Shown piece after piece: positions 9,001-14,874 of a stretch of DNA of 27,723 bases. The DNA lies in assembly GCA_041946755.1 (NCBI GenBank), contig JBHGBB010000024.1:1-27723 (forward strand). The letters are read 5' to 3'. Under the pieces are notes generated by a model, which saw only the letters and a list, made by a program, of their open reading frames with translations, was not told the origin of the DNA and ran no database searches. Origin of the DNA: JBHGBB01 sp041946755 (GTDB lineage Bacteria; UBP4; UBA4092; JAOAEQ01). Both the position numbers and the translations under genes were made by a program. Position 1 is the first letter of the stretch. Each line of letters begins with the position of its first letter.

Positions 9001-11373
9001 TGGATTAAAGATCCGTTAGGGAATCAGAATTCGTTCACTTATGATGGTTATGGCAACCGGACTTCAACTACTGATGCATTGAACCGGACAATCCGATATT
9101 TTTATGACCAGTATAGTCAATTAACTACGGTGATTGGTCCGAGCAATGAAACTTCTCGATTCTACAATGATACCTATGGCAATCGAACTTGCAGTATAGA
9201 TCCATTAGGCAACCGAACCTATTATGGTTTCGACACTATGCGGCGGTTAGCTTCAGTTAAAGATGCTACAAATGAAACCACCCAATATGAATATTATGCT
9301 AATGGTCTTCTGCAGCGGGTAACCGATGCGAAGAATAACCAAACGAGTTATACTTACGATTGGCGGAATCGATTGGTCAAAGAAACCAATGCGGCAAGTA
9401 ATTATTATCAGTACTACTATGACCGGTTTGATAATATAACTACTCGCCGGGATGGGAATGGACAATATACCGATTATTATTATGATTCACTGAGTCAGCT
9501 GACTACGAAAATATACCGCGGTGGGCAGACGATTCAGTTTTTGTATGATTTACTTGGGAATATGACTACCATGAACGATCCAAATATAGGTCTGGTATAT
9601 TGGTATTACGACTTGTTAAATAGAGTAACTACGCAAAGTTATCCGCTGGGTATGATTCAACAGTCCTATGATGACTGTGGTCGGAAAACTAGCATAACTG
9701 ATCCGGATGGGAATACGACGATTTATTATTATGCTGCTGCCGGACAGGTATATATGATTCAGAATGGATTTAATCAATTTACCCAGTATAGATTGAATGT
9801 AGTGGGATTAAAGACTCAAGAATGGTATGAAAATAGTGTTTTCACCGACTATACCTATGACAACAGTAATCGGCTGACACAAATTAAGACTTGGAAACCG
9901 ACCGATGATTTCAACCGCCCTGACAACAATGATGTTAGTTATCGATGGAATGAGAAATTAAGAGATTGGACGATTGAAAGCTGCCAGCTTAATATCCTGG
10001 AATCGGATACTTCAACGGTGGCTTTAGATACTATTGCCGATACTCAGGGGTATGGAAGTACTGTCGATATTTGTTTTACCTCATACTCCGGGGATACCAA
10101 GAATGCATTCATTATTTTCGGGTATAGCAGCATCACCGATTTCTATTATGCCGGTGCCTGGGTCGATACGAATAAATGGGCCATCGGACATTATCAGAAT
10201 GGAACGTGGACAAATCTAACTACGATTTCCAAGATCTTCTTAACCAGCCTACCTTATCGGATAAAATTCTATTTTCCGACTCAAGAATATGAATACTACC
10301 GATTATATTCTTATAGTAACACCAATGGCTTTGTATTAAATGCCTTAGTTTCTAGTGACGGTATACCGCTTACCAAAGTCGGATTAGGGGTTTGTGCTAA
10401 TCCCGGAAATACGGTGCATACTCATTTCGACAATTATATTCTTAATAGCCAAACCAATATCATTCAGCAGTATGATTATATCTACGATGCGAATGGAAAC
10501 CGGATACGTATCGTCGATTCGAGTCATAATACTACGAATTACCTTTATGATACCTTAAGTCGATTAACTACCGAACAGAGATTGGGTAGTAATGCTTATA
10601 AATATGCCTACTGGTATGATAGTGTGGGCAATCGGACGACGATGGTATTTAATACTACTACAACATTCTACGCCTATAATACTCTAAATCAATTAACCGC
10701 GCGTAATTTTGGCATGGAGTATCCATATTATAATTATACTTATGATTATAACGGGAATCTCCAAATCCAATATTATATTACAAATAAAGGCGATGAATAT
10801 CCGACCTTTTTTAGTTATGACCGGGAGAATCGGCTGACTGGATGGGAGTGTGGAGATACTACCATCAACTATATATATAGTGCTCTGGGGAAGCGGCTGA
10901 TGGAAGCATATAATAACAATACAACGGTCTATTTCTTTGATGGAATGAATACTGTGCTAGAGAAGTATAAAGCTAGCAACTGGGCGAATTATAGTACTAG
11001 TGCAGTATATACTCTTGCACCGGGTAGTATTGGGCATATCATTAGCGAACGGAAGAATAACGCTGATTTATACTATCATTACGACCCGATAGGCAATGTC
11101 CAGTTTATTACTGATAGTTACGGAAATGTTACCGTATCTTATGTCCAGGAAGGATTTGGAAATGTTTTAGCTGCCAATGGTTCTTTAGCTTCTAATTTCT
11201 GGCATCTAACTACTAAACAATTAGATCCTGATACAGGTTTCTATTATTTCTCTACTCGATGGTATGATCCGATGGCAGGTAGATTTATTACTAAATCACC
11301 AGTAAATGCCGGATTTCGATATACTTATTGCGAAAACAATCCCATATCCAGAATTGATCCAAATGGAGAATAA
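6043..11373 (+). CDS. Secreted TPR - C39 peptidase - Rhs/YD-repeat giant surface protein
   Basis: A 1776-residue exported protein. In order: signal peptide (1-36, cleavage likely after FGYA), TPR units (about 45-340), and a C39 papain-like peptidase (about 365-515) with Cys377 in LCGPNALKS, His450 in NNHYIVL and Asp466 in YSDSQIG. A double-glycine leader-like motif ISKSEMLQIRGG (524-535) and a Gly-rich linker follow. Then come YD repeats (about 760-1285), an inserted jelly-roll-like domain (about 1286-1470) beginning DDFNRPD, more YD repeats, and the Rhs core ending RWYDPMAGRF...ENNPISRIDPNGE. Family knowledge: Rhs/YD repeats form a hollow beta-cocoon, and C39 peptidases cut after Gly-Gly leaders. 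The protein ends two residues after the DPxG mark, so the usual C-terminal toxin is missing. The ATG at 6043 is chosen for its strong ribosome site; the ATG at 6039 stops after three codons. Function is inferred to be surface or contact related. Confidence 0.92.
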   Translation: MFSSQRIIYLNYRLVLFKNLIFLLFFLPLIAPFGYADSLPTDNTVEQLWTDGETTFNQQNYTAALAYYQAITSLNEAYQKRIPDNNAYPYADVASLKIMRCYEELKNHPQVEKAYSAFINAFPNSPIRPAVEYTLAHSLEFNQKNYREALKWYAQVTAKYPTSSSLSIPAAKLRIAEIYLDYIPSEKGYFDYWMALKLFQEVESKYPKTVYGAQALFAVAYTNHMLSRIPQAREAAQRLVDNYSAYKNQYEHGLYTLAFLDYREGKWDQALKEFQAFVDTYPNSNIAPEALKQMALIYYYQGNYLQAIAATEQIISNYPASPLAVEAKNQVQKLYQKTRVTLAKSPTNLPLIGKTTVDMKLVRLQNTNDIKNIAKLCGPNALKSICDYYNIPAEVNELAKYAGTSDQGTDLWGLYSAATIKGFTVKAIRITANQLQQIPFPAIAHIYNNHYIVLREVNHKYIVYSDSQIGFQQMPINEFNHVWNGVLLVLLPRSDIKRNTVLDTEVSYIRYLNSNISISELVFISKSEMLQIRGGNNPTVCVFFCPNGHGPINDSVTSGFQGGVGAGQKEEQNGSDTNSPVGGGNIASIGGGTGLSATSLGVGLGNKYTFTCFPEMEIASIPGGGKIVVKRIFVSPRYPDNFGDNNPYGNKWTINYNTHLIVPEEGQTEIAWSDEYGNQFRFIPIGNYYILDNATHHYGRYAKLIKQIATNEWVLEFKDGMKYFFPTSDASNYSTWLSKMVDRNGNTIIISRDSNCNIIKNVHDSLNRQITFLYDTYNHLTALVNPTGTRLVSYTYNGNNDLIQITDPDGYSIYYSYNNTHQITTIRDSFSGSTALYQYEYAYNSTVGYSICSKIIDAYGRITKFEDSWWGSTDVYLYDISTSILLRSCEYQFDSDFYRVTGIRYSDSAESSYVYDSFGNLIEIVTRNNNHIYNYYDSYSNLTAKTDEAGNTSYYWYNTTYNIVTCAVDPLGNRTYYSYDTCRNLLWIKDPLGNQNSFTYDGYGNRTSTTDALNRTIRYFYDQYSQLTTVIGPSNETSRFYNDTYGNRTCSIDPLGNRTYYGFDTMRRLASVKDATNETTQYEYYANGLLQRVTDAKNNQTSYTYDWRNRLVKETNAASNYYQYYYDRFDNITTRRDGNGQYTDYYYDSLSQLTTKIYRGGQTIQFLYDLLGNMTTMNDPNIGLVYWYYDLLNRVTTQSYPLGMIQQSYDDCGRKTSITDPDGNTTIYYYAAAGQVYMIQNGFNQFTQYRLNVVGLKTQEWYENSVFTDYTYDNSNRLTQIKTWKPTDDFNRPDNNDVSYRWNEKLRDWTIESCQLNILESDTSTVALDTIADTQGYGSTVDICFTSYSGDTKNAFIIFGYSSITDFYYAGAWVDTNKWAIGHYQNGTWTNLTTISKIFLTSLPYRIKFYFPTQEYEYYRLYSYSNTNGFVLNALVSSDGIPLTKVGLGVCANPGNTVHTHFDNYILNSQTNIIQQYDYIYDANGNRIRIVDSSHNTTNYLYDTLSRLTTEQRLGSNAYKYAYWYDSVGNRTTMVFNTTTTFYAYNTLNQLTARNFGMEYPYYNYTYDYNGNLQIQYYITNKGDEYPTFFSYDRENRLTGWECGDTTINYIYSALGKRLMEAYNNNTTVYFFDGMNTVLEKYKASNWANYSTSAVYTLAPGSIGHIISERKNNADLYYHYDPIGNVQFITDSYGNVTVSYVQEGFGNVLAANGSLASNFWHLTTKQLDPDTGFYYFSTRWYDPMAGRFITKSPVNAGFRYTYCENNPISRIDPNGE
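7612..7647 (+). other. Encoded double-glycine leader motif inside the C39-Rhs protein
   Basis: Codons for residues 524-535, ISKSEMLQIRGG. This fits the bacteriocin-type leader consensus LSxxELxxIxGG, with Ile for Leu at the first place and Met for Leu at the sixth. It sits about 10 to 20 residues after the C39 domain and is followed by NNPTVCVFFCPNGHGP with a CX3C pair. C39 peptidases cut after such Gly-Gly pairs, so cleavage after residue 535 would free a 1241-residue Rhs part. That step is inference. Confidence 0.6.
8320..9885 (+). repeat. Coding YD-repeat array
   Basis: Tandem, diverged units of about 20 residues such as YDTYGNRTCSIDPLGNRTYYG, read in frame within the Rhs protein. The DNA is only loosely repetitive (for example GATCC[AG]TTAGG-type words recur), so this is a protein repeat rather than a DNA satellite. 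A second, shorter block follows the inserted domain at about 10460-11080. Confidence 0.8.
9897..10455 (+). other. Encoded jelly-roll (LamG-like) insert between YD blocks
   Basis: Residues about 1286-1470 break the YD-repeat pattern. The segment starts DDFNRPDNNDV, has alternating beta-type sequence without YD units and ends in THFDNYIL. This 'DDFNR...W' opening and 'FDNY' ending resemble concanavalin/LamG-type jelly rolls such as DUF1080-like domains. The fold assignment is by pattern only. Confidence 0.55.
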
Positions 11374-11418
11374 TATCCATTAGTTTTCTACAGTATACGG
11401 TCTTTTTTTTGTCTTTTT

Positions 11419-11455
11419 AAAGCAGATTCTCTAATAGAATCTGCTTTTCTTGTAT
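11419..11455 (+). terminator. Intrinsic terminator after the C39-Rhs gene
   Basis: A perfect 12-bp stem, AAAGCAGATTCT (11419-11430) with AGAATCTGCTTT (11436-11447), and a 5-nt loop. It is followed by TTTTCTTGT and preceded by T runs (11403-11417), so it may work in both directions. It lies 46 bases after the Rhs stop codon. Confidence 0.85.
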
Positions 11456-11472
11456 AATTCTAATCATTTAAC

Positions 11473-11502
11473 TTGACAAAAAACAATATTATGCACTAAA
11501 CT
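11473..11502 (+). promoter_or_regulatory. Probable sigma-70 promoter of the Rrf2 gene
   Basis: TTGACA at 11473-11478 is a perfect -35. TAAACT at 11497-11502 is a fair -10 at 18 nt spacing. The start codon is at 11580. The -10 region overlaps the element AAACTATAGTAACTTAATAG, a possible Rrf2 operator. Confidence 0.5.
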
Positions 11503-11523
11503 ATAGTAACTTAATAGATTTTA
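11498..11523 (+). promoter_or_regulatory. Candidate Rrf2 operator (autoregulatory copy)
   Basis: CTATAGTAACTTAATAG overlaps the promoter of the Rrf2 gene. A close copy, CTATAGTAAATCAATATAG, lies at 12215-12233 ahead of the yezD gene. The two agree at 14 of the first 17 positions in the same orientation. Rrf2 regulators usually control their own and adjacent genes, which makes these plausible binding sites; the A/T-rich setting weakens the case. Confidence 0.35.
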
Positions 11524-11579
11524 TATGGTATATGGATTATTTGAGTTATTCGTAAACATTAGTTATATTCGATTATCTT

Positions 11580-12038
11580 ATGAAATTATCTACCAAAGGT
11601 GAATATGCTTCTCGTGCGATGCTTGAGCTATCTCTTAAATATAATCAGGGAGTAGTCTCGATTCATGATATCGCCCAGAAAATGGACTTGCCAGTGAAAT
11701 ACCTTGAACAAATATTATTAGCCCTAAAAAACGCGGGATTTGTGCATAGCAAACGCGGAGTCGCTGGCGGCTACTATCTAGCGAAACCGCCGGATATGAT
11801 CACTGTTGCGCAGGTTATTAGGGTTATGGACGGGCCACTAGCGCCAATAAGCTGCGTTTCCCAGATGGCATATGAAAAGTGTAAGGCAGAACCATATTGC
11901 GGATTAAGAACGTTATGGTTGGAAGTGCGGAATGCGATTGCTGATATTCTGGATAATACCACCTTTGCTGATCTATGTGATCGGCAGAATCAGTTAGAAA
12001 AAGAGTTAGCTAGTTCGTCTGAAATGTATCATATCTAA
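11580..12038 (+). CDS. Rrf2 family transcriptional regulator (IscR-like)
   Basis: Winged-helix repressor or activator of the Rrf2 family, 152 residues, the normal length. The N-terminal MKLSTKGEYASRAM and the helix-turn-helix and wing SIHDIAQKMDLPVKYLEQILLALKNAG / RGVAGGYYLAKPP are hallmark sequences. Cys92, Cys101 and Cys107 lie in the loop that binds an iron-sulphur cluster in IscR and NsrR; the CX8CX5C spacing differs from the CX5CX5C of IscR but occurs in other Rrf2 branches. A fourth Cys is at 133. It stands directly upstream of yezD, the porin and the Pst transporter in the same direction, so I infer that it controls them, possibly in answer to redox, iron or sulphur state. The regulated ligand cannot be read from the sequence. 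Confidence 0.93.
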   Translation: MKLSTKGEYASRAMLELSLKYNQGVVSIHDIAQKMDLPVKYLEQILLALKNAGFVHSKRGVAGGYYLAKPPDMITVAQVIRVMDGPLAPISCVSQMAYEKCKAEPYCGLRTLWLEVRNAIADILDNTTFADLCDRQNQLEKELASSSEMYHI

Positions 12039-12120
12039 ATTTTTTTGCATCAAATCTCTAGTAGTTTAATAGGGATTATAGAGTTATCGATTGGTAATAT
12101 TTATTTGCGGGCGTAGGGAT

Positions 12121-12141
12121 GAACGAGATAATATCTCGTTC
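12121..12141. repeat. Palindrome downstream of the Rrf2 gene
   Basis: GAACGAGAT (12121-12129), a 3-nt centre, and ATCTCGTTC (12133-12141) form a perfect 9-bp stem. It follows GGCGTAGGGAT, recalling the palindromic unit after TAGGGGCG at 26948, so it may be a diverged member of the same dispersed repeat. No T run follows it. Confidence 0.5.
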
Positions 12142-12214
12142 GTATCAACTCCGGTATAAAAAGGGCAAAATGGCACAGTGACCATTTAGCTAAAATAGGG
12201 GTAAACTCATAAAT

Positions 12215-12233
12215 CTATAGTAAATCAATATAG
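12215..12233 (+). promoter_or_regulatory. Candidate Rrf2 operator ahead of yezD
   Basis: CTATAGTAAATCAATATAG; the ends CTATA and TATAG are inverted, so the site has dyad character as expected for a dimeric regulator. Its relative overlaps the Rrf2 promoter at 11498-11523. Confidence 0.35.
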
Positions 12234-12316
12234 TTTAATACCATACTGAACGAGGTTATAACATAGCAAGTTGCAAAGTTTACAAGTTGCTATTCCCAAG
12301 GTAAAGGAGGACAACG

Positions 12317-12496
12317 ATGCAGCAGAAATCTAATTATACGGTAAATAGTCCGGTGATTAAAGAAATCATCAAATCGCTGGAAACCATCAAATATGGTCAA
12401 GTCCAAATAACGGTCCATAATTCGAAAGTAGTCCAAATCGATCGAACCGAGAAAACCCGGTTCGATGAACAACCATTACCTGAAATGAGGAGGTGA
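12317..12496 (+). CDS. YezD family small protein (DUF2292)
   Basis: A 59-residue cytosolic protein. The core SLETIKYGQVQITVHNSKVV followed by QIDRTEKTRF matches the YezD/DUF2292 pattern: 'I.YG.V.I.I.DG.VVQI.RTEK.R'. The biochemical role of this family is not known. In my recollection these genes often sit beside Rrf2 regulators and sulphur or inorganic anion uptake genes, and this neighbourhood fits that. The start is well supported by AAAGGAGG six bases upstream. The C-terminal extension after TRF (DEQPLPEMRR) is unremarkable. The codons AGG AGG TGA at its end form a Shine-Dalgarno-like AGGAGG, but no start codon follows at useful distance; the porin ATG is 141 bases further on. Confidence 0.85.
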   Translation: MQQKSNYTVNSPVIKEIIKSLETIKYGQVQITVHNSKVVQIDRTEKTRFDEQPLPEMRR

Positions 12497-12567
12497 CTGT
12501 AAATCATATATCTCCTGAACAGTCATCTGTAGGGAAACAAAGAATAAAAAGTATATTTTCTGACTTA

Positions 12568-12579
12568 CCAGTTAACTGG
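12568..12579. repeat. Palindrome CCAGTTAACTGG
   Basis: A perfect 12-bp palindrome in the 141-base gap between yezD and the porin gene. A second weak hairpin (CCGGTATT with AATACTGG, one G-T pair) lies at about 12600-12619, just before the porin ribosome site. Either could be an operator or an mRNA structure; nothing more can be said. Confidence 0.4.
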
Positions 12580-12637
12580 AAGCGGAATTATCTCAATAAC
12601 CGGTATTAAAAAATACTGGATAGAAAGGATTAGCACC

Positions 12638-13777
12638 ATGAAGAAGAGCGTTTACATCAGTTGGCTGGTAGTAAGCATCTTTGTTTTAGTATTGGCATCG
12701 ATATCCTGGTCGGTCGAGTCGGATGTCGATAAACTATTGCAACTGCTAATAAAAAAAGGAGTTATTACCGAACAGGATGCGGCTGAGTTTCGAGCGGATA
12801 TAGCCGTTTCCAAGCAAGAAGAAAAAGAGCAGCAAAAAGTATTTAATGTTACCGCAAGTAAACCGATAAAAATTAGCGGGTATACCCAGTTGCGGTATCA
12901 ATCGTTGCAAGAAGATGGGAAAAATGACAGTTTCGATATCCGCCGGTCGCGGTTGGATATCAAAGGGAATTTAACCCCGGAATTCGATTATGAGTTTCAG
13001 GGGGAATGGGCTGGGTCTTCAGCGAAACTTCTGGATGCAGTGTTGGGATATACCATTAGTCCAGAACTGAGATTCAGCGGCGGCCAGATAAAACTCCCAT
13101 TTTCGATGGAGAATGTCACTTCCGATGCGAAAATGGAAACCATCAACCGGTCGCAAGTAGTAGAAGCATTAGCTGCCCGCAAGAAAGATGTTATCGGCGA
13201 TCAGAACGGCCGGGATATCGGAGTTCAGGCGAATGGCAGTCTCTTTAAAGTAGATGACCGGTCGATAGTCGATTATGCCATCGGAGTATTCGATGGTGCC
13301 GGGATTAATGCCAGTGATAATAACGACCAGAAAGATATCGCCGGTCGAATCGTAGTCCATCCGATATCCGGTCTTGATATCGGCGGGTCGTTCTATCGAG
13401 GAGAAGACCGCTGGGGTAGCAGTTCGACTTTAAACCAAACCCGAGATCGGGTAGGTGCAGAAGTTGCTTATTATTATAAAGCATTGGATTTTAAAGGAGA
13501 ATATATCCACGGAAAAGATGGCTCGACCAAAAAAGATGGATGGTATCTTCTTGGTGGATACTATTTTATACCGAATAAACTGCAAGGTGTAGTGAAATAC
13601 GATACCTTTGACCCAGATAAAGATAAAGCTGATAATCGAACTAATGTAACCACCTTGGGATTAAATTGGAATGTTAACAAATGGGCTTTATTGCAACTGG
13701 ATTATGAATTCAAAGATGAACAGGGTACATCGGTTGATAACAATGTATTAAGTTCGCAATTAACATTGCAATTCTAA
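12638..13777 (+). CDS. OprO/OprP-type phosphate-selective porin
   Basis: Outer-membrane beta-barrel porin, 379 residues, Porin_O_P family. It has a signal peptide (1-25, SISWSVES), then a short helical stretch DKLLQLLIKKGVITEQDAAEF common at the start of such porins. A Lys/Glu-rich linker follows, and the barrel runs from about residue 75. The barrel opens with ISGYTQLRYQ and shows the family block DSFDIRRSRLDIKGNLTPEFDYEFQGEW (in part), the loop QIKLPFSMEN, and a closing strand ending in Phe (LTLQF), the outer-membrane assembly signal. Ribosome site AAAGGA lies about ten bases before the ATG. It is followed 56 bases later by the phosphate-type binding protein, so it probably supplies the substrate of that ABC transporter to the periplasm. 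Anion selectivity is inferred from family and context. Confidence 0.9.
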   Translation: MKKSVYISWLVVSIFVLVLASISWSVESDVDKLLQLLIKKGVITEQDAAEFRADIAVSKQEEKEQQKVFNVTASKPIKISGYTQLRYQSLQEDGKNDSFDIRRSRLDIKGNLTPEFDYEFQGEWAGSSAKLLDAVLGYTISPELRFSGGQIKLPFSMENVTSDAKMETINRSQVVEALAARKKDVIGDQNGRDIGVQANGSLFKVDDRSIVDYAIGVFDGAGINASDNNDQKDIAGRIVVHPISGLDIGGSFYRGEDRWGSSSTLNQTRDRVGAEVAYYYKALDFKGEYIHGKDGSTKKDGWYLLGGYYFIPNKLQGVVKYDTFDPDKDKADNRTNVTTLGLNWNVNKWALLQLDYEFKDEQGTSVDNNVLSSQLTLQF

Positions 13778-13782
13778 AAAGA

Positions 13783-13824
13783 AACCACAGAGACCCAGAG
13801 TCTCAGAGGATACACAGAGGAGGA
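13783..13824 (+). repeat. CACAGAG microrepeat before pstS
   Basis: Degenerate tandem words ACCACAGAG, ACCCAGAG, TCTCAGAG, TACACAGAGG fill the 56-base gap. The last unit merges with the Shine-Dalgarno GAGGAGG of the pstS-like gene. A single unit, ACACAGAGGAGGAAG, also sits at the ribosome site of the Rhs gene (6022-6036). Confidence 0.6.
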
Positions 13825-13833
13825 AATATATAA

Positions 13834-14775
13834 ATGAAACGATTGCTGGGGAGTATTTTAATTTTAAGTATTATTATATCAAGCGCAGCAATAAGTATAG
13901 CGGCATCGAGTCAGTTGAAAGGCACCTTAACCTTATCCGGTGCTTGGGCGATATATCCGACCGCAGTAAAATGGGGTGAAGAATTCATGAAAAAGTATCC
14001 CGGAGTCCGGGTAGATATTTCTGCTGGCGGTGCGGGGAAAGGTGCCACCGATGCGATTGCCGGATTGGTGGATATCGGGATGGTCAGCCGCGACCCCGAC
14101 CCCTCAGAAGTTAAAAGAGGTGCGTTTCCGATAGCGATATTACATGATGCGGTGTTTCCGACCATTAGTATAAAGAATCCTGCAATTAAAGAATTACAAT
14201 CTACCGGATTAACTGCCGACCAATTAACCAAAATCTGGATTACCGGAAATATTACGAGCTGGAATCAAGTGAGTAAAACGAAATCAACTGGTGGGGTACA
14301 TGTATATACCCGGTCAGACGCTTGCGGTGCCGCGGCAACCTGGGCGAAATTCCTGGGGAATAAGAAACAGGAAGATTTGAAAGGAATAGCGGTATATGGC
14401 GATCCGGGATTATTAGAAACGGTTAAACGGGATGTGCTCGGTATCGGATATAACAATTACAGCTTTGTGTATACCAGAGAAGGGCAAGTCGTACCGGGGA
14501 TAGTGCTATTGCCAATCGATGCGAATAAGAATGGAAAAGCAGACCCGGATGAAATCCTAGATACCCGGAATAAAGCGAAATCGGCAATTGAAAAAGGAAC
14601 GTATCCTGCCGGCCGGAAGAATTTCTTCTTCACCAAAGGGAAACCGAAAGGATTAGCGAAAGAGTTCATCCAGTTTGCGTTGAGTGATGAAGGCGCCAAA
14701 TATGTTGATGAAGTCGGAACCAGTCTCTCGCTGCCGAAAGCTGACCGGGATAAAGTGATTAAAAGTTTAGATTAA
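13834..14775 (+). CDS. pstS: PstS-like phosphate ABC transporter substrate-binding protein
   Basis: Periplasmic binding protein of 313 residues, PstS-like PBP superfamily. Signal peptide 1-24 (ISIAASS). The mature part starts LKGTLTLSGAWAIYP and continues VDISAGGAGKGATDAIAG...DIGMVSRDP, the phosphate-loop pattern of PstS. It ends with KPKGLAKEFIQFALSDEGAKYVDEVG, the usual PstS C-terminal helix. The binding loops differ from classical PstS (SGAWAIYP rather than GAGATFP), so a related anion cannot be excluded. The pstC, pstA and pstB genes follow in order, which makes the assignment safe at transporter level. No lipobox Cys is seen, so the protein should be soluble. The gap to pstC holds a large inverted repeat that could stabilise the pstS end of the message. 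Confidence 0.88.
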   Translation: MKRLLGSILILSIIISSAAISIAASSQLKGTLTLSGAWAIYPTAVKWGEEFMKKYPGVRVDISAGGAGKGATDAIAGLVDIGMVSRDPDPSEVKRGAFPIAILHDAVFPTISIKNPAIKELQSTGLTADQLTKIWITGNITSWNQVSKTKSTGGVHVYTRSDACGAAATWAKFLGNKKQEDLKGIAVYGDPGLLETVKRDVLGIGYNNYSFVYTREGQVVPGIVLLPIDANKNGKADPDEILDTRNKAKSAIEKGTYPAGRKNFFFTKGKPKGLAKEFIQFALSDEGAKYVDEVGTSLSLPKADRDKVIKSLD

Positions 14776-14780
14776 AAGCA

Positions 14781-14867
14781 AACCGCAAAGATCGCAAAGA
14801 AGGCGCCAAGAACAGCAAAGATAAACTCTGCGAGCTTAGCGAATGCTTCTTAGCGCACTTTGCGGTT
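14781..14867. repeat. Large imperfect inverted repeat between pstS and pstC
   Basis: The left arm begins AACCGCAAAG (14781) and the right arm ends CTTTGCGGTT (14858-14867). The reverse complement of the right arm reads AACCGCAAAGTGCGCTAAG, against AACCGCAAAGATCGCAAAG on the left, so the two arms can pair over about 40 bases with mismatches. Sub-words such as GCAAAG and GCCAAG are repeated within the arm. Such AACCGCAAAG words are, from memory, common dispersed repeats in environmental genomes. It may act like a REP element in an operon. Confidence 0.75.
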
Positions 14868-14874
14868 AGATTTT

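Larger units (their letters stand above)
12039..12316. other. Intergenic region Rrf2 - yezD
   Basis: 278 bases. It contains a T run just after the Rrf2 stop codon, the palindrome at 12121-12141, the candidate Rrf2 operator at 12215-12233, and a direct repeat CAAGTTGC at 12267-12274 and 12283-12290. The strong ribosome binding site AAAGGAGG (12303-12310) is six bases before the yezD ATG. No S-box, Pho-box or other known leader was recognised. Confidence 0.6.

Noticed and set aside
8320..11100. CRISPR-like or tandem DNA repeat in the Rhs gene
   Set aside because: Repeat units are diverged, in frame, of about 60 bases without constant spacers; they are protein YD repeats.
11374..11579. Orphan Rhs toxin tip or immunity gene after the Rhs stop codon
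   Set aside because: No open frame of useful size exists; the gap holds only a terminator and the Rrf2 promoter.
12240..12316. Riboswitch (S-box-like) ahead of yezD
   Set aside because: Only a direct repeat CAAGTTGC and no conserved riboswitch core or terminator/antiterminator pair could be seen.
14860..14874. TTG start for pstC, five codons upstream of the ATG
   Set aside because: The codon lies in the right arm of the inverted repeat, and the ATG at 14875 gives a natural PstC N terminus.
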